Part shown: one piece after another, positions 1 to 13,800 of the stretch
How the letters are laid out: each line of letters begins with the position of its first letter
How positions within the stretch are numbered: the stretch's first letter is position 1
Source of the DNA: Penelope pileata
Lineage: Eukaryota; Chordata; Aves; Galliformes; Cracidae
Direction of reading: 5' to 3'
Length of the DNA stretch: 64,000 nt
Assembly: GCA_013396635.1 (NCBI GenBank)
Contig: WBMW01003175.1
Coordinates: 396,090 to 460,089, forward strand
Translations under genes and position numbers: made by a program
Notes under the pieces: model-generated
What the model was told of the DNA's origin: nothing
The model's database searches: none
The model's input: the letters and a program-made list of their open reading frames with translations, nothing else

Positions 1-4
1 CTAT

Positions 5-49
5 ATTCAATCCAATTCTGCTCCTAGGTCTAGTTAAATGGAAAGTTGT
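5..49 (+). repeat. 45-bp dispersed repeat, copy 1
   Basis: These 45 bases match 58318-58362 in the same orientation at 43 of 45 positions, and both differences are transitions (positions 14 and 28). The similarity continues weakly to about position 62 and then stops. Upstream extent cannot be judged because the window begins here. I do not recognise the family. The match is too close for two independent copies of a very ancient repeat unless the segment is under constraint or copied recently. Confidence 0.75.
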
Positions 50-62
50 GTATGCTCAGTGT

Positions 63-3000
63 GGGTTTTGTAAGTACAGTTTCTCAACAAGGACAGACAA
101 GCTGTATGAATAGTGATACCTTAATGATGCAAACTTTCCCAATTTCTGAGTTTTAGCATATTGATCTAAATTCATTTCACATATAAAATATAGTGCATGT
201 GTTAGTAGAAGTTATTTTCTTTTAAATACTTACTGCATTTCTGGAGTTAAATGAGTTTCTTATATTTATTCATGTCCAAATACAATTTTTCAATTAGGGT
301 CTGACACTTCTTTTATACATATATATCATTTTTGTAACTTATAGTCATGTTTGGCTGACATACAGAGCTATGCCCTATACCTTGTTTATGTTAGAAACAA
401 AGACTCTCTGAACTGCAGCTCTGTTTATAACTATTTGTGGTTTAACAAATGACAAAATACAGAAGACTTAAAAATCTTGGTCTGGAAAAAATATCTCAGT
501 CTGGTTTATGTTTTCATCTACTTTCCCCACATTTATTGGTTTTGTTAACTGTTTCAGCCATTCACTGTACACTCCTCTGACCACATTGTAGTTATGTTGT
601 ATGCAGGTAACTGACATCTGAAGAAAAACAAAACGTACAGGATGAAGTCTTGGCTCTTCTGAAAGCTCCCATTGACTTTAGGAGAGCCAATAATTTTCCC
701 ATTGCAATTTTGTCTCTCTTGCTTCATCCTCAAAACTAAATGCTCTCCTGAACAAATTGAATGTTTACCTAATTAATCTTTTTCTGTAATAGCCTGACTC
801 GTTGTTATACTCTGAGACATACGGACATATGGACATTCCTGTTTCCTCTATGCATGTGAAAAACCTGTGCATTTTGGGATGGATTATCACTCACACTGGA
901 TCAAATTTTCTGTAATCCAGTGCTGATAACAGAGAGTTGCCAATAACTGGCAAAAATAGGGAACATTTGGTGGGAGAAGAAAATGAGGATGGCAAGTTGC
1001 AAGATTCTTCTCTAAATATTTGGCTTAACATTCACTCCCTCAATTTTATTTTTCCAGTTTTTAGTATTGTCAAAACACATGATATGACATAAGTGGAGAT
1101 GTTGTCCGGGAGGAACAAAATTTTGAGATTATTATTCCATTTATTTGCTGCCATTTACGTTACTGAAGCCTCCAGTTCATAATTTCCTAGCTAGTCCAAA
1201 CGCTGGTCATCCACTCGTGCTGATCCTGCCACTCTCGGCACTGCTTAGAACTGTGGAAAATGGAGTATTGTGCATTAACAGACTGCCTAATCCAACAATT
1301 CTCATCCAGATCAAGATTAATGCCAGCAATACTAGTAAAGTTTCTACAGAGAAATTTTCTAGTTACCTCCATGCCTGCAGGATGCCTTCAACGCTTTACA
1401 CAGTACCCTAAGACGCATCAGGAGCATATCTAATGTTCTCTAGCCACAAACGAGCATTTAATCCGTGCGATCAAACGAGGGATGCTCTGAAATGAAAATC
1501 ACACAGGTGTCTATAGTAAAGAACTTAGGTCCTCAGGATCATCTGTTTTTATTTTGGAGATTTGCTCCTTTTGTTCCACACTATTTGAAAATGTTAACAT
1601 TGCCACATTGTCTTGCTCAGTCACACATAAAACATTTTTGGAGTTTGAGACTAAACCACCATGTCTTAATCATTAGGGACTCGTTGGTGACAATAAGCAA
1701 AGGCAGGCTCACTTTTCATCACCTGGAATTTTGTCTAGCCTGACGTAGTAGGAAAGGATGGCTGGAAAGAGAATGTCCCTCAAGAGTCAGCATTTGTTTA
1801 TTGCATACAAAGGTGATGTAATAGCAATGATTAGAGATGATAACTGTCACTCCATTCCCATACGCAACCACAGTGTCTACACTTCAAACTGAAATAGAGA
1901 GAAACTTGAACTGGCTTTATGGATGCATCCACGTTGACATATCATGTAGTGTATAGCGGAAAGTTCTAGGCTTTGATTTTGCAAGGTGTGCTAGCCCTAG
2001 GACTCTGTGCCCACTTAATATCTTTACTAGCAATGACATTCAGGCCATTTTTCTGTTCCAGGCACACGCTGCACAGACAGGGAACTAAATTCTGGAGGAT
2101 TTTGCGTGAATATTGCAAAGCAGCATGTTAGAGGGAATGCTTTCTGCTTTGATTCCACTAGGAGGAAAGCTGCTCTGAGCATACCAACAGTGTCCCCAGT
2201 GCATACTGCAAGTCTCCAAGTGTAAGTACAAAGCAAACGCGAACCAGAAAAATCCTCCATAGTACACTAAGTTAATAACCTAGATGCATCCTAAGTACAG
2301 GCAGAAGTTGTTTAGCTATGGCAGCGTAATTCATCAGATAAGTAATGATGCAGCTTTTTTTTCAAGGATGTGTCAGGAATCTATTAAAACATTCAGTATA
2401 CAGTTGATAAATTAGCCTGGAATATAGGCTGTGGCCAAGTCTGGAAGATCACTGAAACTCACGATACGAGCCATTTTTTTTTCACTACCAGTGGCATGTA
2501 GACCACACAGTAAATTCTAGAGCTCTACAGAAACAAAGCTCATAGTTTTTAAGAACTGTTCTTCATGTGCTGATCCCAGATTAAAATACCCGGGCAACAG
2601 ATCTCAGCCGTCATTGAAGCTTTCTCCTGTCCATCAGTCTGGCTTGCCTAGTGTTCATGTCAGGCCCATCCTGTAATGCAAATAATCATTCAGTGTTACA
2701 TTTCTACACTTTCCAGTTTTCATGGAAATTTAGGGCAGGATCATGGCCTGATTCTGTCAATGTAGAGACCACAGTTTTGCTTTTGTCCTAGAAGTTTCTA
2801 ATTTGTGTTCCTTTGTCTTTTGGATCTCTGTGAAAACAGCCAAGTGAGATGTCAGCTCCTTTTAACTTTGCTAAGTGCAAGCCTTGTTACATTTGGCTTA
2901 ATCTTTCAATCGTCTGGTGACTCATGAAACTGAAGCTTGACCAGACAAGACTGCGGCATACCAGCAGGACCCCCAGGGCACCACGTCAGATGGTATTAAT

Positions 3001-6000
3001 GAAGAAACCAATGCAAGTGTTGGGGCACACTGCCCCTACTCTGCTGCCTGGACGCTGGAGCCGCCTCAAATCACAAGTCAAGTGATTTGGCTACTGTGCA
3101 TATAATGAGATATAAGCTTCTTCTGGCAGTCCATAGAACAGCTTTCCACACATGCCTTTACAACTGAATTGTGCTACAGTAGCTCTAAAAAGGCTGTAAA
3201 ATAGCATCTTTGCCCATTTCCCCTATTAAACTCTATTTTCTGACGGGAGTATAAAACTGTCAGTATCAGGCGAGATATACCTCATTGTATATCGTCTTAC
3301 ACAAAGGAGCCTTAAGTTTCTTTATGCTGTTGAGGCAAAGCAAAGCAGGTACAATAGGGACTATGCCCTGCCCCGTTTTGAAGTCTCTCTGGTGCTATTT
3401 ATGCAATAGATTATATTTGGTACCTCATTACTGATATAAGCAGAAACATCACCCAACAATTGCAAAGAAATTTTTTTGCGTACCTGAGAGGCTGAACTTA
3501 ATCCAGTACTTCTGAGATGCTGGGCATAAATTATTTTTCCACTGACGTTCTTTGATTTGCAAAGAAAAAAATCTTTATGGGATGTGTAGTGTGCATATAG
3601 ACTTTGCACTGTACTGTAACTAACAGTAACTGGATGCAGGCTACAATTTAAGGAGAACTGTTAGCTTTCTGAGATGTTAAATCACTGCAGAGCGTGCAAT
3701 AATAATAATATGGGAAAAGACAGCACCCTAGCGGGTTGAAACAAAGAACACTGCACAGCCCTATAGTATGCAGCCTCTGTAGCAACACTTCTTTCTCACA
3801 GAAAAAAGTTCCATCCTGGGGAGCAGGGTTGTTATACACTGACACTGCATTCTCCTTGCACAATGGCCTTGATTTGGTGAAGTACCTTATTCACACATGT
3901 TTCTGAGCAATTGAGCAGTCTCACCTGAGTGAATACATCTGCTCATGAGCTCAAAGTTAGGCCCATCCTTTAGATTTCACCTGAAAGTAGCCTCTACAAT
4001 TTAGCCAGCTTTCACATTTTCTGACACAAGTAGTTGGAACTACTTCAATTCCATTTACCAGTTTTGACTTAATCAATACATAAATAACTGATCATCTTAC
4101 TTATATACTAGGTCTTTGGGACCAAGTATCGAATGCAGCTTTTTTACTTCAGTGCTGCCGGTGCCAGATGTCTTTTTTTCAGTGCTGTTCATAACCAACC
4201 TCCTGTGCTTATTCAAATCAGGAAAAGATACTCAGCTCGGACTGAAATGAAGTTCAAAATTAAGCATTCTAACCACAAAAGAAGAGAGGAAAAAACTGGT
4301 GTAACCTGGAAACACACTTAGTCTTAGCCATTAGTACATAAGGACTTGAAGTCGTGGTCATGCTAAATTTTTCTCCTTCATTTAAATTCCACTGGTGTAC
4401 TGCCATATTTTCTTGAATTCTTTGTCCCATAATGACATAAAGAGAAGGCAATAGCCAAAAAAAGAATATGTATAATATAAATATAATGCATAACATTGTA
4501 TAATATCAGCCCAGCAATTTATCTTTTCCTTGCTCCTTCAGGTTCATTTCTGCGTTTCCCCTCCAAAAAAAAGCCACGTATTTCCATAAAAAGCGGACTT
4601 ACTGTACAGATAGTAAGTGATAACCCCAGGTATCCTCTTCTGAGATAAAGGTGTTTGGGTACAAGATTACAAAGTTAGGTATTTTCTCTTCATTCCTGAA
4701 TGAAATGAAATTTGAAGGCCTACGTATTTGAAGAAATGAAAGGTCTGTTTATACGCCCTTGTACTCACAGAGGGCACCAGGGCTCCTGCTGTGGTATTAA
4801 TAGTAACAAATAAGGTGGAGCAAGTTATGTCTTTCAAATAGATACTGTACTTAGCAAAACAACTTGTTTACAATTGTCATCTAATTTGCACAGAAATAAA
4901 TGAGATTCTGTTTCATATTGCAATCTGTACACAACAGCAATCTGGCTTTAAGGGAACAGCATTACAGCAACAGTTCTGCCCAGCTTTGTTCCTGTCAAAC
5001 CACTTTCTTAGCTGTAGGTGAATACTTAACTGATATTGAGAAGTGATCGGTACTCCTGGCTTCATTAAAACAACACTGCTCCTAGTCTAGTTCAACTGGC
5101 TGGAAGAAACTTCTGGATTTCTGCTCACTGGTGCTTCTTCCAGTAGATTTATGTTTTGCCAGTTAGGAAAACTATTGCAGCCTTCACAGACATTTATATC
5201 TAGCCAGCCTCTCATCCCGAAGTTTGAGTAATATTCTACAGATACATTCATAGTGTCATGTCTGATGTAGATAAATAACAAACTTGTACTAGCTGCTAAA
5301 AGATTTCTTCAATGGTATGAAACTTTTGGCTTTTTGACTTTTGTATTTTTGGCTAGTCACGTGCTTTTGTTGACCTTATTTTTTCAGCCAACTGAATATT
5401 TTCTTTTTCTGCCTATTTTCCTTCAGAACCCAATATTGCCAAGGACCTTGACCCTGCAGGAGATTAATGTTGCAAAGATTAGAATACTTGGAAAATCTGG
5501 GACTTCTAGAGTTGTATGATAAGGTACATAACACAGGTATCAGAATTTGCAATGCATCCTACAAAAAAATAGCAGACTTCCATAATTTAACAAGAATTGT
5601 GCATATATGCAGCCCTCAACACCATTTATGAATTAATCAAGTGCACAAGCACCTTTTATGAGGACTTCATATCAAGTAAGGAACTCACCTAGGGACATAA
5701 AACTAAAAGATCCTTACAAAACTCGTTAACAGAAACAACATCTTCCAATTTTAAATTTAAGTATATGATAGAAAAAGAAACTAGCTGCATCTACTTATCA
5801 CTGGACTTGAATTAGAGATGATATAATGCAGGATTTACAAAAGTTTAAAAAATGCTGAATAAATACATATTTTATATTCCAACAGCACCATTCCAACAAG
5901 ACATTACAAAAAGCAATTTTGACACTGATGTAAATATTGTTTTGCTAAGCACTTCTTTCGGGTACAAAAGGCTCCATTTTGTTGCCATTAATGATGCTTT

Positions 6001-6430
6001 TTTTTTTTCGGGGAAGTACAATATATTCCAATAAAATCAAGAGAATAGTTAAGTAGGACAGGTCCATTGTGACTCAACTGCCTGCATGTTGAGTTCATAT
6101 ACAAGGGAGCTGCAAGGAGTTTAGCTTAACCTTTAAAGCAGGAGCAAAATTAGGTAAAGTTGTGTGAAGTCACTATATTTTTACCTGGCTATTATGGAAG
6201 TACTTTTAAATGCTAGCAGGCAGTTCAGATAATATAAAAATTCCAATACTGCCTTCGACTCGAGTCAAGGGTACACTTAAAGAGTTATTAGCACCCAGCA
6301 AAGTGTGTTAAGTCTGACATTCATGATGTCTCAGTTATTAAATAGATACTAGTACACGTACTGATTTTCTTATAAAACTTAATAATGATAATGACCTTTC
6401 CATTTAGAATCAGGCTTTCAATGCTGAAAA
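63..6430. other. AT-rich non-genic stretch
   Basis: I see no gene, RNA gene or recognisable transposon. Open frames at 1145-1411 (+), 1465-1743 (+), 2027-2260 (-) and 3361-3609 (-) have no domain, no convincing initiation context and no low-complexity-free protein character. Small items are an AT-rich patch near 4460-4500 and a T-run at about 5998-6008. An exon-like segment with a strong acceptor at 5427 is discussed as a finding. Confidence 0.6.
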
Positions 6431-6437
6431 CACCAGC

Positions 6438-6482
6438 AGATTCATAGAATTTAATGCTCGACGCAAATTACAGATCATTGCC
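6438..6482 (-). repeat. possible CR1-like 3'-end remnant
   Basis: The stretch starts with a TTCATAGAATTTAA-type word and ends near CAGATCATTG. This recalls the reverse complement of old CR1 3' ends. It is only about 45 bases long and badly diverged, so chance similarity is possible. Confidence 0.2.
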
Positions 6483-7019
6483 AGTTTTTCACGTATACAG
6501 AACTTGAAATGTATTTTTCACTTTTTGTCTTGAACATTCATGTATCATAATGATCATCAAATGTATATATTTCTATGCATAGCTAAGATAATCGATGTTA
6601 CACTCAATTTATCATTTGATTTAGTGCTCCTTTGCACCAATGTGTTGTTCCACTGAGATAATATGCACACCATAGTGCCTCTTATGTTTAAAAAAGACAA
6701 AAAATTGTGTCATGGAATCTGTTGCTATTACTAAACAACAGAGTAGATGTTTTGTATGGCAAAGCACCGTCTTCAGAGTAGTATATAAATCATTTTCAGC
6801 AAAGAGTAAAACCAGGCACTGAGGCTATTGTTTTGCCACTCACTGATACAACACTACTGCAGGGATTTTTCTTTTTAGGTACACTGAATGGCAATAAGAT
6901 AGACTAGTAAAGGAAAATCCAGACATCACTAAATACTGAAAACAATTTGGCCTGCAGCACTCAGCGTAGTTAAAATTACTGCATCTCAAGGACCAGGTTT
7001 TCATCTACTAAAAAAACCA

Positions 7020-7140
7020 ACACATTTCCACTGACTTCAATGCTGCTACTCCAGCTTATGTGAGCCCAGGATCAAGCCCATTTCAATAATGAATGAGAAT
7101 AACTCCAGTGGGGATTACAGCAGTTGAGAATTTGACCCTT
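7020..7140. repeat. old amniote-type interspersed repeat, degenerate
   Basis: The segment holds words typical of a very old repeat common in bird, crocodile and turtle DNA: CCACTGACTTCAATG at about 7028, a GAGCCCAGGATCAAGCCC-like word at about 7063, AACTCCAGTGG at about 7100 and GAGAATTTGACCCTT at about 7126. The order and spacing are loose. I judge this from memory of such repeats and cannot name the family. Confidence 0.4.
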
Positions 7141-10100
7141 GACTCTCTGCTACGCAGAGAAGAAAAGAAATCATTTTTAGAATACTTAATATATTTTTCT
7201 TATGCACAAACCAGGGCCAAAACAAACAAGCCAGACTGTGCTACAGCAGAAAAGATTATAAGAAACTATGAATACAATGGAGACCATCTTTCTTTCTTTT
7301 TTTTTTTTTTTGATTTCATTTTCTTTTTTCCAACAAGTCCTTTTACCCAGACCTCTGTGCCATGCTCCATGTACCCTAATAACCCCTGTGCTTCTGATTA
7401 GCCACTGCTTCTATGTCTTATTTGGTCCCAGTTACCTAAGGGGGGCAAGTTATGTGAGACAGTGTTTGTGAATGCTGGTACTATTAAAGGCTGCAATTTA
7501 TGTGACCACAATATTATTTACATGCAAAATAATAATTGTTGCAAAGTTCGCACCTCTTATAACTGCAGAAGTCTGTACTCACACTAGTGATTTTAGGGCA
7601 GACTATAAAACCTTAAGGGTAGAAATCATCCATCTAACTTCAGAGAGGATCTGAATTAACCTGAACTTGTCCCAGCAGGCAATAAAAAGTAGAATTCATC
7701 TGCCTTTTATTAGACTTCTACCTAAGGATGACACCCCAGAAATGCCAGTTTCTCTCCACTGACTACAAAGGCAGACAAAGAGGACTTGCGCAGTCTACGT
7801 TTGTCAAACTCCAACCTAACTTTTTCTCTCCTGGGGAGGAGGAAAATTCCCTAATCTCCTCTAGGATGACCCTATCTTAAAGGACCTAAACCTACCAGAT
7901 ACCGTGCTAAACTCTTTTTAAGAGCATTTATTCTCAACTGCTTTAGGATCAAGAGTCAGAGACGAAAGATGCTTGCTACAGATTGGGCAAGATTTCTGAG
8001 GGAGGGGCAAAGAGATGTAAGGATGAAAATTGTTATCTCACACTGGATGATATCATGCAGGCTATTTCCTCTTGTGGAGAAGACGGAGCTTGTTGTTTGG
8101 TTCTCAGAGGGAGATCACAAAGAAAATTTTACTTATTCTGCCCACAAACTTTCTGAACAATGAGTACCTACTACAGGAATTAAAGCTTATAACTCATTCA
8201 TATAATGTAATGCTAACACAGGAAGAAAAGAAGGTTCCAAGAAAGGGATTCTGAAAGATCTGAGCTTTTTCTTCCCAGACACAGGACCTCAAATGACTAT
8301 TAAATCACCTAAGACCAGGCAGTGAAATGAATGGCATTCTTCCCCCTTATGAAAAACAACATGCGGGTGCGCTATGTTTAGCTTTCATTATCCAAACCAG
8401 AAAATTTAAGTCTATATATGATCCTAGTCTCAAAGAAATCAGTTCAGCTAAAAGCTTGTGAAATTGCTTTTCTTGAGCATGTTTATATAATCATATAAAA
8501 ATAACAGAGTTAAAGATTTTTTCAGAGGAAAAAAGAAACTTAACATACTAACACAGTGAATGTAAGAAGAGAAGCACAGTTAATACTTTGATTTAAAGTA
8601 ACTAGAGAGTGTAAAAATACCGAATATGTTATCTTTGAGGAGCCAATTTTCTTTGGCTTTACAAAGAAACATGTGAGTTCTCTTTTTACAGACACTGGAA
8701 ACTGCTAAGCATTAACAGGCAGGAGCAGTTTACACAGTGATTGATATTAGCCAATTTTACAAAAATATGAGAGTATTACTTGTGCTGTACTCCCTCTAAT
8801 TATTTTTTTTATATTACCATGGCTGTGTTGAAGCTCAGCCCCAAAATTCCAGATCTGGATTAACTGTCCCATGAAATTTATAAGGGAAACAATTTATAGT
8901 GGGTTTTTGGTTAGTTAAAAACAGGAATGTATTTAGAACAACATCCCAGTTTTGAACACGGCTGGACAGGTGGGAAATGTGATTGTGGATGCCAGCTCAT
9001 GGCCAGGATTTTTAATACATCAGGATAACTGTGTAAAAGAACACTCCAGTGACTTTACTGCCGCACTTTTATGAAACATACTCATTTTGAAAATACTGCA
9101 CTTAAATACTAACCACCTCTGAGGAGCTAATATATTTATTATCAGTGGTTTTGTATGATTAATGCAGAGTCAGCCTTTAATATTAAAGAATGAAGCCAGC
9201 CTAAACTTGGAAATTCAAAGATAAAGATGACATTCTACATTCAATTCATCCTCTGGTGCTGTGTTATTGAAGAACATGTAATGCTAACATCACACACAGA
9301 TCTGAGGCTCCACCATTACCTAAGCACAACAGGGTAAGCTAACGGCAGTGTGTCAGCCTTTTGTTGGTCCGTGTCACAACCTTGACGTTACTTTGTGAGA
9401 AGAACTGCTGTCAGGGCATTTCAAGTTGCTTTTGAAATAGTGCCAAGAATGAGGAGGCCCCACTGTCCAATTGCCTTTCCAGTATTAACAAACTGGATAG
9501 GGGGAAAAAAAATAAAGAAATTGCTCAGTTTGCATCTCAGGCATGAAAAATCCTAAAGTGTTGCAGGGACAATTTATTATCCAGAGGACACCACACCATT
9601 TCTGACTGAAAAAGGCCCTTCCTGGTATCCTACTGGTTATCTATATGAACATTTCTTTTGTATTTTTCTTTCAACAAGTGAGAAATGAGGAAGGGGTAGA
9701 AAATGAGGTTACAGGGGGGAAAAAACACAGCAGAAAACAAAGTTTTGTGATATTATTAGGGTTTTCAGTCCCTTGTATAAGGATAATCATTTTGTCTCCT
9801 TGACGATACTTAGCACATAACTTGCAGCAGGTATTTCTTCATTTGTTCTTCAGAGACCTTGTTGCAATAAACCACTCCCCTATTCTAAATGTATATTCTC
9901 TATATGAGAACAAAATGGCCTTAAATGTAGTCCAAATATTTTTTAGGGAAGTGTGAATTATCCAGTAAAAGTTCTGCTGCCTCTGTTGTGATTTGTGAGT
10001 CCTTGTCAGAACAAACGTAGCAGTTGCAGTGACATTAACACTGGAATAGTTTGTTCTCATGATGATACTATTCACATGTTCAAACAGCCATTCATACTTG

Positions 10101-10740
10101 GTGACTTTAAATATACCACAATTTATGCAGATGAGATAGACTTTAGCGCTGGATGATCCACAATTGACATTTATTTCTAAACTGTAAAAAGGTTGAAGTA
10201 GCCTTTTAACTGCACCAGGCAGACGATTTAAAGATGGCTATGGGATTCATTGCTTTGCTTAAATAAAGAATAAAATAGAAATCTTGCCACCAGTATGCAT
10301 CAAACAACATGCAGATTATTTTTAAAATGTGGTATGTATACAACAACTAATTCAGTAAAATATGCCATATAAATATCCTCAGTCTTCATTTTCTTTTCAG
10401 AAGCATTCAAGCTGTGACTTGGACAAGCTAGGCAGTCTCCCTTTTCTAATACAGTCCACAGAGTTGTGGAAGAGGAATCTTGGCTAATGGAGAATTAAGA
10501 TGATCCTTATTACTCTAGAAACATGAAGAATTGTTCCCACCATTATTTTAATATTTGCTTAGCAATTCTAAATTGAAACCTAAAAGTTAAAGATGCAGTC
10601 TTTAGTATATAGAAAACTAGGCATCTATGCAGTGCCCTGTTAATTTAATGGTGGGGACTGTTACCAATATTTCTGAAGAAAGATCAACTTAAAATACAAA
10701 CAGCACTTAACATATTTTTGCAATTGATATTTTGCTGATA
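7141..10740. other. AT-rich non-genic stretch
   Basis: No gene is visible. A T15 run at 7297-7311 breaks up the open frames at 7093-7401 and 7268-7471, which read through it as poly-Phe and are not credible proteins. Small open frames at 7969-8163, 8072-8254 and 9839-10075 have no recognisable motif. Confidence 0.6.
7291..7311 (+). repeat. poly-T tract
   Basis: A T-rich run ending in T15 (7297-7311). No transposon body is recognisable on either side, so it is listed only as low-complexity sequence. Confidence 0.9.
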
Positions 10741-10742
10741 TG

Positions 10743-10871
10743 ATTACAGAATCACAGAATTCTAGGGGTGAGAAGGGACCTCAAGAGGTCATTGAGTCCA
10801 ATCCCCCTGACAAAGCAGTCTCCCTACAGCAGGTTGCACAGGTAGGTGTCCAGATGGGTCTTGATCACTGA
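10743..10871 (-). mobile_element. CR1 LINE 3'-end fragment
   Basis: Read on the minus strand this is the end of a CR1 retrotransposon. On the plus strand it opens with ACAGAATCACAGAATTCTAG, followed by the AGAAGGGACCTCAAGAGGTC and GTCCAATCCCCCTGAC blocks, then the GTTGCACAGGTAGGTGTCCAG block that lies just inside the coding end. Only about 130 bases remain, as expected for 5' truncation during target-primed reverse transcription. The family call is secure; the subfamily is not. Confidence 0.9.
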
Positions 10872-13800
10872 AATGAAGATCTGGAAGTGCCTCTTCCTGG
10901 ATATTGGCATTTAGCTCTAACTTGTTCTGTATCACCACATCAAGCCAATGTCAAGTGTATGCATGCTCCCTAGTGCCTAGAAGAGTAAACAGACAGGAAT
11001 GAGGTCCCTCTGTCCGATTGTATTCCTTTATGTGCTTACGTAAATATAAATATAGACATAGATAGACATGGACAAGAGAAAGGGAAAAGCAGATGCCTCT
11101 GGAGGAGACATTACCATGTCTTATTTTTAGTGGTTTCCCAGGACAAGATGATGTGTAATTCAAAATAAGTGTCACAAATCATAGAATTCAACTGCTAAAT
11201 AACCCCTTTACCCTCAAAAGTGCGTAAAACAGATTGTCCCTACTGGGTAGAATAAAAGATTGATTGTCATGTGTGATTAATCTGGACATTTGGAAAAGTT
11301 TCATATGATAATCCTGCAGTTTAGTTTGACAAGAGTAAAGATTAGGCCATTCTAAAATCATCACAAAGTGTAATCAGTTTTCAGGGCCCAAGTACAGCAG
11401 TGAGTTGCAAGTCAGTTTAAATCTTTGCTGCAGAACAAAGGGCAATTTCTGCTGAACACTTCTCAATGGATATGTAGATGAGAGATGAGATGCAACATTG
11501 CTGAAATATTCAGAAGCTGATACCCATACCAAGAGAAAATCTGTAATGTAAAACATATCACTGCCTTATTTTATTTTTTTTTTTAATTTCTTGCTCTGGG
11601 GTTTCTCCCTCAATAAATTGCCTCTTTGACTGCCTGCTTGTGAAAAATCCTTGGGTCTGCTTGGCTTCCCAGCTGCATAGGCTATTCCCAGCCTCTTTGC
11701 CATAAATAAAAAGAGTTGCCTGTAGCTTAACCTAGCCTGATTGGCACATATGGCAATTGATCAACTACAAGTGACATCAGGGGACTGCCACTGAATACAG
11801 CCTTCTTTAGTAAGTTCCTAATGAAACTACGGACTCTCTCCTTCAGGGCAGAATCATCCATTAGGCCCATGTGGTCTAAGCTGAAGATTCTGTAGGTTCC
11901 CACACAGCAAAGTAATAACCTTAAGGTTCTTACATAGCAATGGCAGACTTCTCTGTGAGAGGAATGATTTAAAGAAATGACCTACTTTGTCTTACTTAGA
12001 AGAGCAGTTTGAAAATGGTTGTATTGGCAGCTGTCTACTTTCCTTCTGACACTTCTGATCCTCCCCTCAGATTTCTCAGTGCACAATTGTTCTGCCTACT
12101 AGAAGTAACACTGCAATAAGAACACTTTCCTCTTCTGTAGTATCTTCTCTCAGAAAAACTTTATAAGACATTTTATGAAGCGTAGTGAATTTAGCATTGT
12201 AGTCTGCTTACTTGCTCCCCTAATAAAGAAGCAGGGGCAAAGAGAAGTTTTTTGAGTGGCTGTGAAGGCAGAAAACGTGAATAAGGCCTGATACTTGCAA
12301 GCTACTGAGTTCAAATACTTTTAAAGTGACTGCTGGAAATTTCCACTAATCGACTGAAATGTCATTGTCATTTCTGTGAGCGCTTCTAGCTTCTTGCAAA
12401 GTGGAGAAAACAGATGTTAAATTTTGGGGTCAGTGCTAAACATAGTCAGTAAATATGTGGCAGAAACTTTCTCTCAGGTCAAGTTTAAGAGGCTTCACAT
12501 ACCAGCATAGCAGCTGATTTCCATTGATCTGCACCCTGGGAGTGACAACCATCTTCTTCACAAACAGTAGAATGAGACTTTTAAAAACATTCAGGAAGTC
12601 ACATATTCACAGGTAAGGTCTAGTAAAAATGTCAGTTGAAGTTGGGTTTATTTGGGCTGGGTTTTTTTGAAAGCACAGAAGAATATTTGGGCATTTGAAA
12701 CCTGCCAGCTTTTTCTAGCAATAACTGTGATAAAAGCTCTGTTTACTACGTTTGGCTCTTTAAAAATATGTTTGCTGCCATAAGTTGTTGAAATGAATTT
12801 TATTCTCTTCTTTTCCCCATACCTGCTATCTGGGCAACTCTATATTGAGACCATGTTTCATGTCTATGGAGAGGCTTTTCAAGTCTTAAGAAAACCAACG
12901 GACATCATAGTTGCTGAAATGGGACATTCAACATCACTACAAGTACTGATGGCAGGATGGATTTGTCTCCCACATCTCTGCATGTTTCTATAGGGAGAAA
13001 AAGAGATAAGATACAGGATGTTACCATCTCCATTGTCTGAAGCCTGTAAAATTGTGATCATATTCTTATTGTGGGACAGCACGGTCAAATGATCAAAATT
13101 GGATGTGGAAACTGGTGAAAAAAATGATAGGTTGTAATACTTCTCTTTTAAAATGCAGGGCAATATTATCTGAGTTGCTGAGAATCCCCAATGTCACGCC
13201 AAGTGCCTGTAACAGAGAACAGGGGATTTAAGCCCTCCTTTCCCTACCTACCCCTGCTTCCTATAAACTATATTTTCTTCAAAAAATGAAAAGTGATTTG
13301 AATACCAGAACATTTGCATTTGTTAACAGATAGGCCTAAATGTCTATAAGTCAGTTATCCTTACCCATTTTATTTTAGGGGTACTATTGTTCCTGTCAAC
13401 ATAACAGCTTTTTCAATTCATTCATTATCCTCTTTTTGCTCATTTGAAGAAAAACATAAAAGAAAGTAACTCCGGCTCTGTAAAACTTACGTATATAGTC
13501 TAAGCCATTCAACAGTGACATAAATGTCTTGTGTGCTTAGATTCTTAGTCAGACATTTAATTTCCAGTCTGATTTTAGTCACTTATGCATAATCAAGGGC
13601 TTCTGTCATCATTAAAACCTTAAAAATATGTATTTTCCTTGACACTCCTATTCTTGAATGCCAGAGGTCAAGACCCACAAAACCAGTCCTGTCCCTCTGC
13701 ACATATCAACATGCACAAACTGTATAAAATCTTTACCCTCTAATAGTCCAAGTTCATCATCAAATTCAAGCTAAGCATGAAAAAAAGCCAAAGCTTTGCT

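Noticed and set aside
10401..10490. Open frame after a strong TTTTCTTTTCAG acceptor
   Set aside because: No donor, no recognisable protein; acceptor-like words of this quality recur every few kb here.
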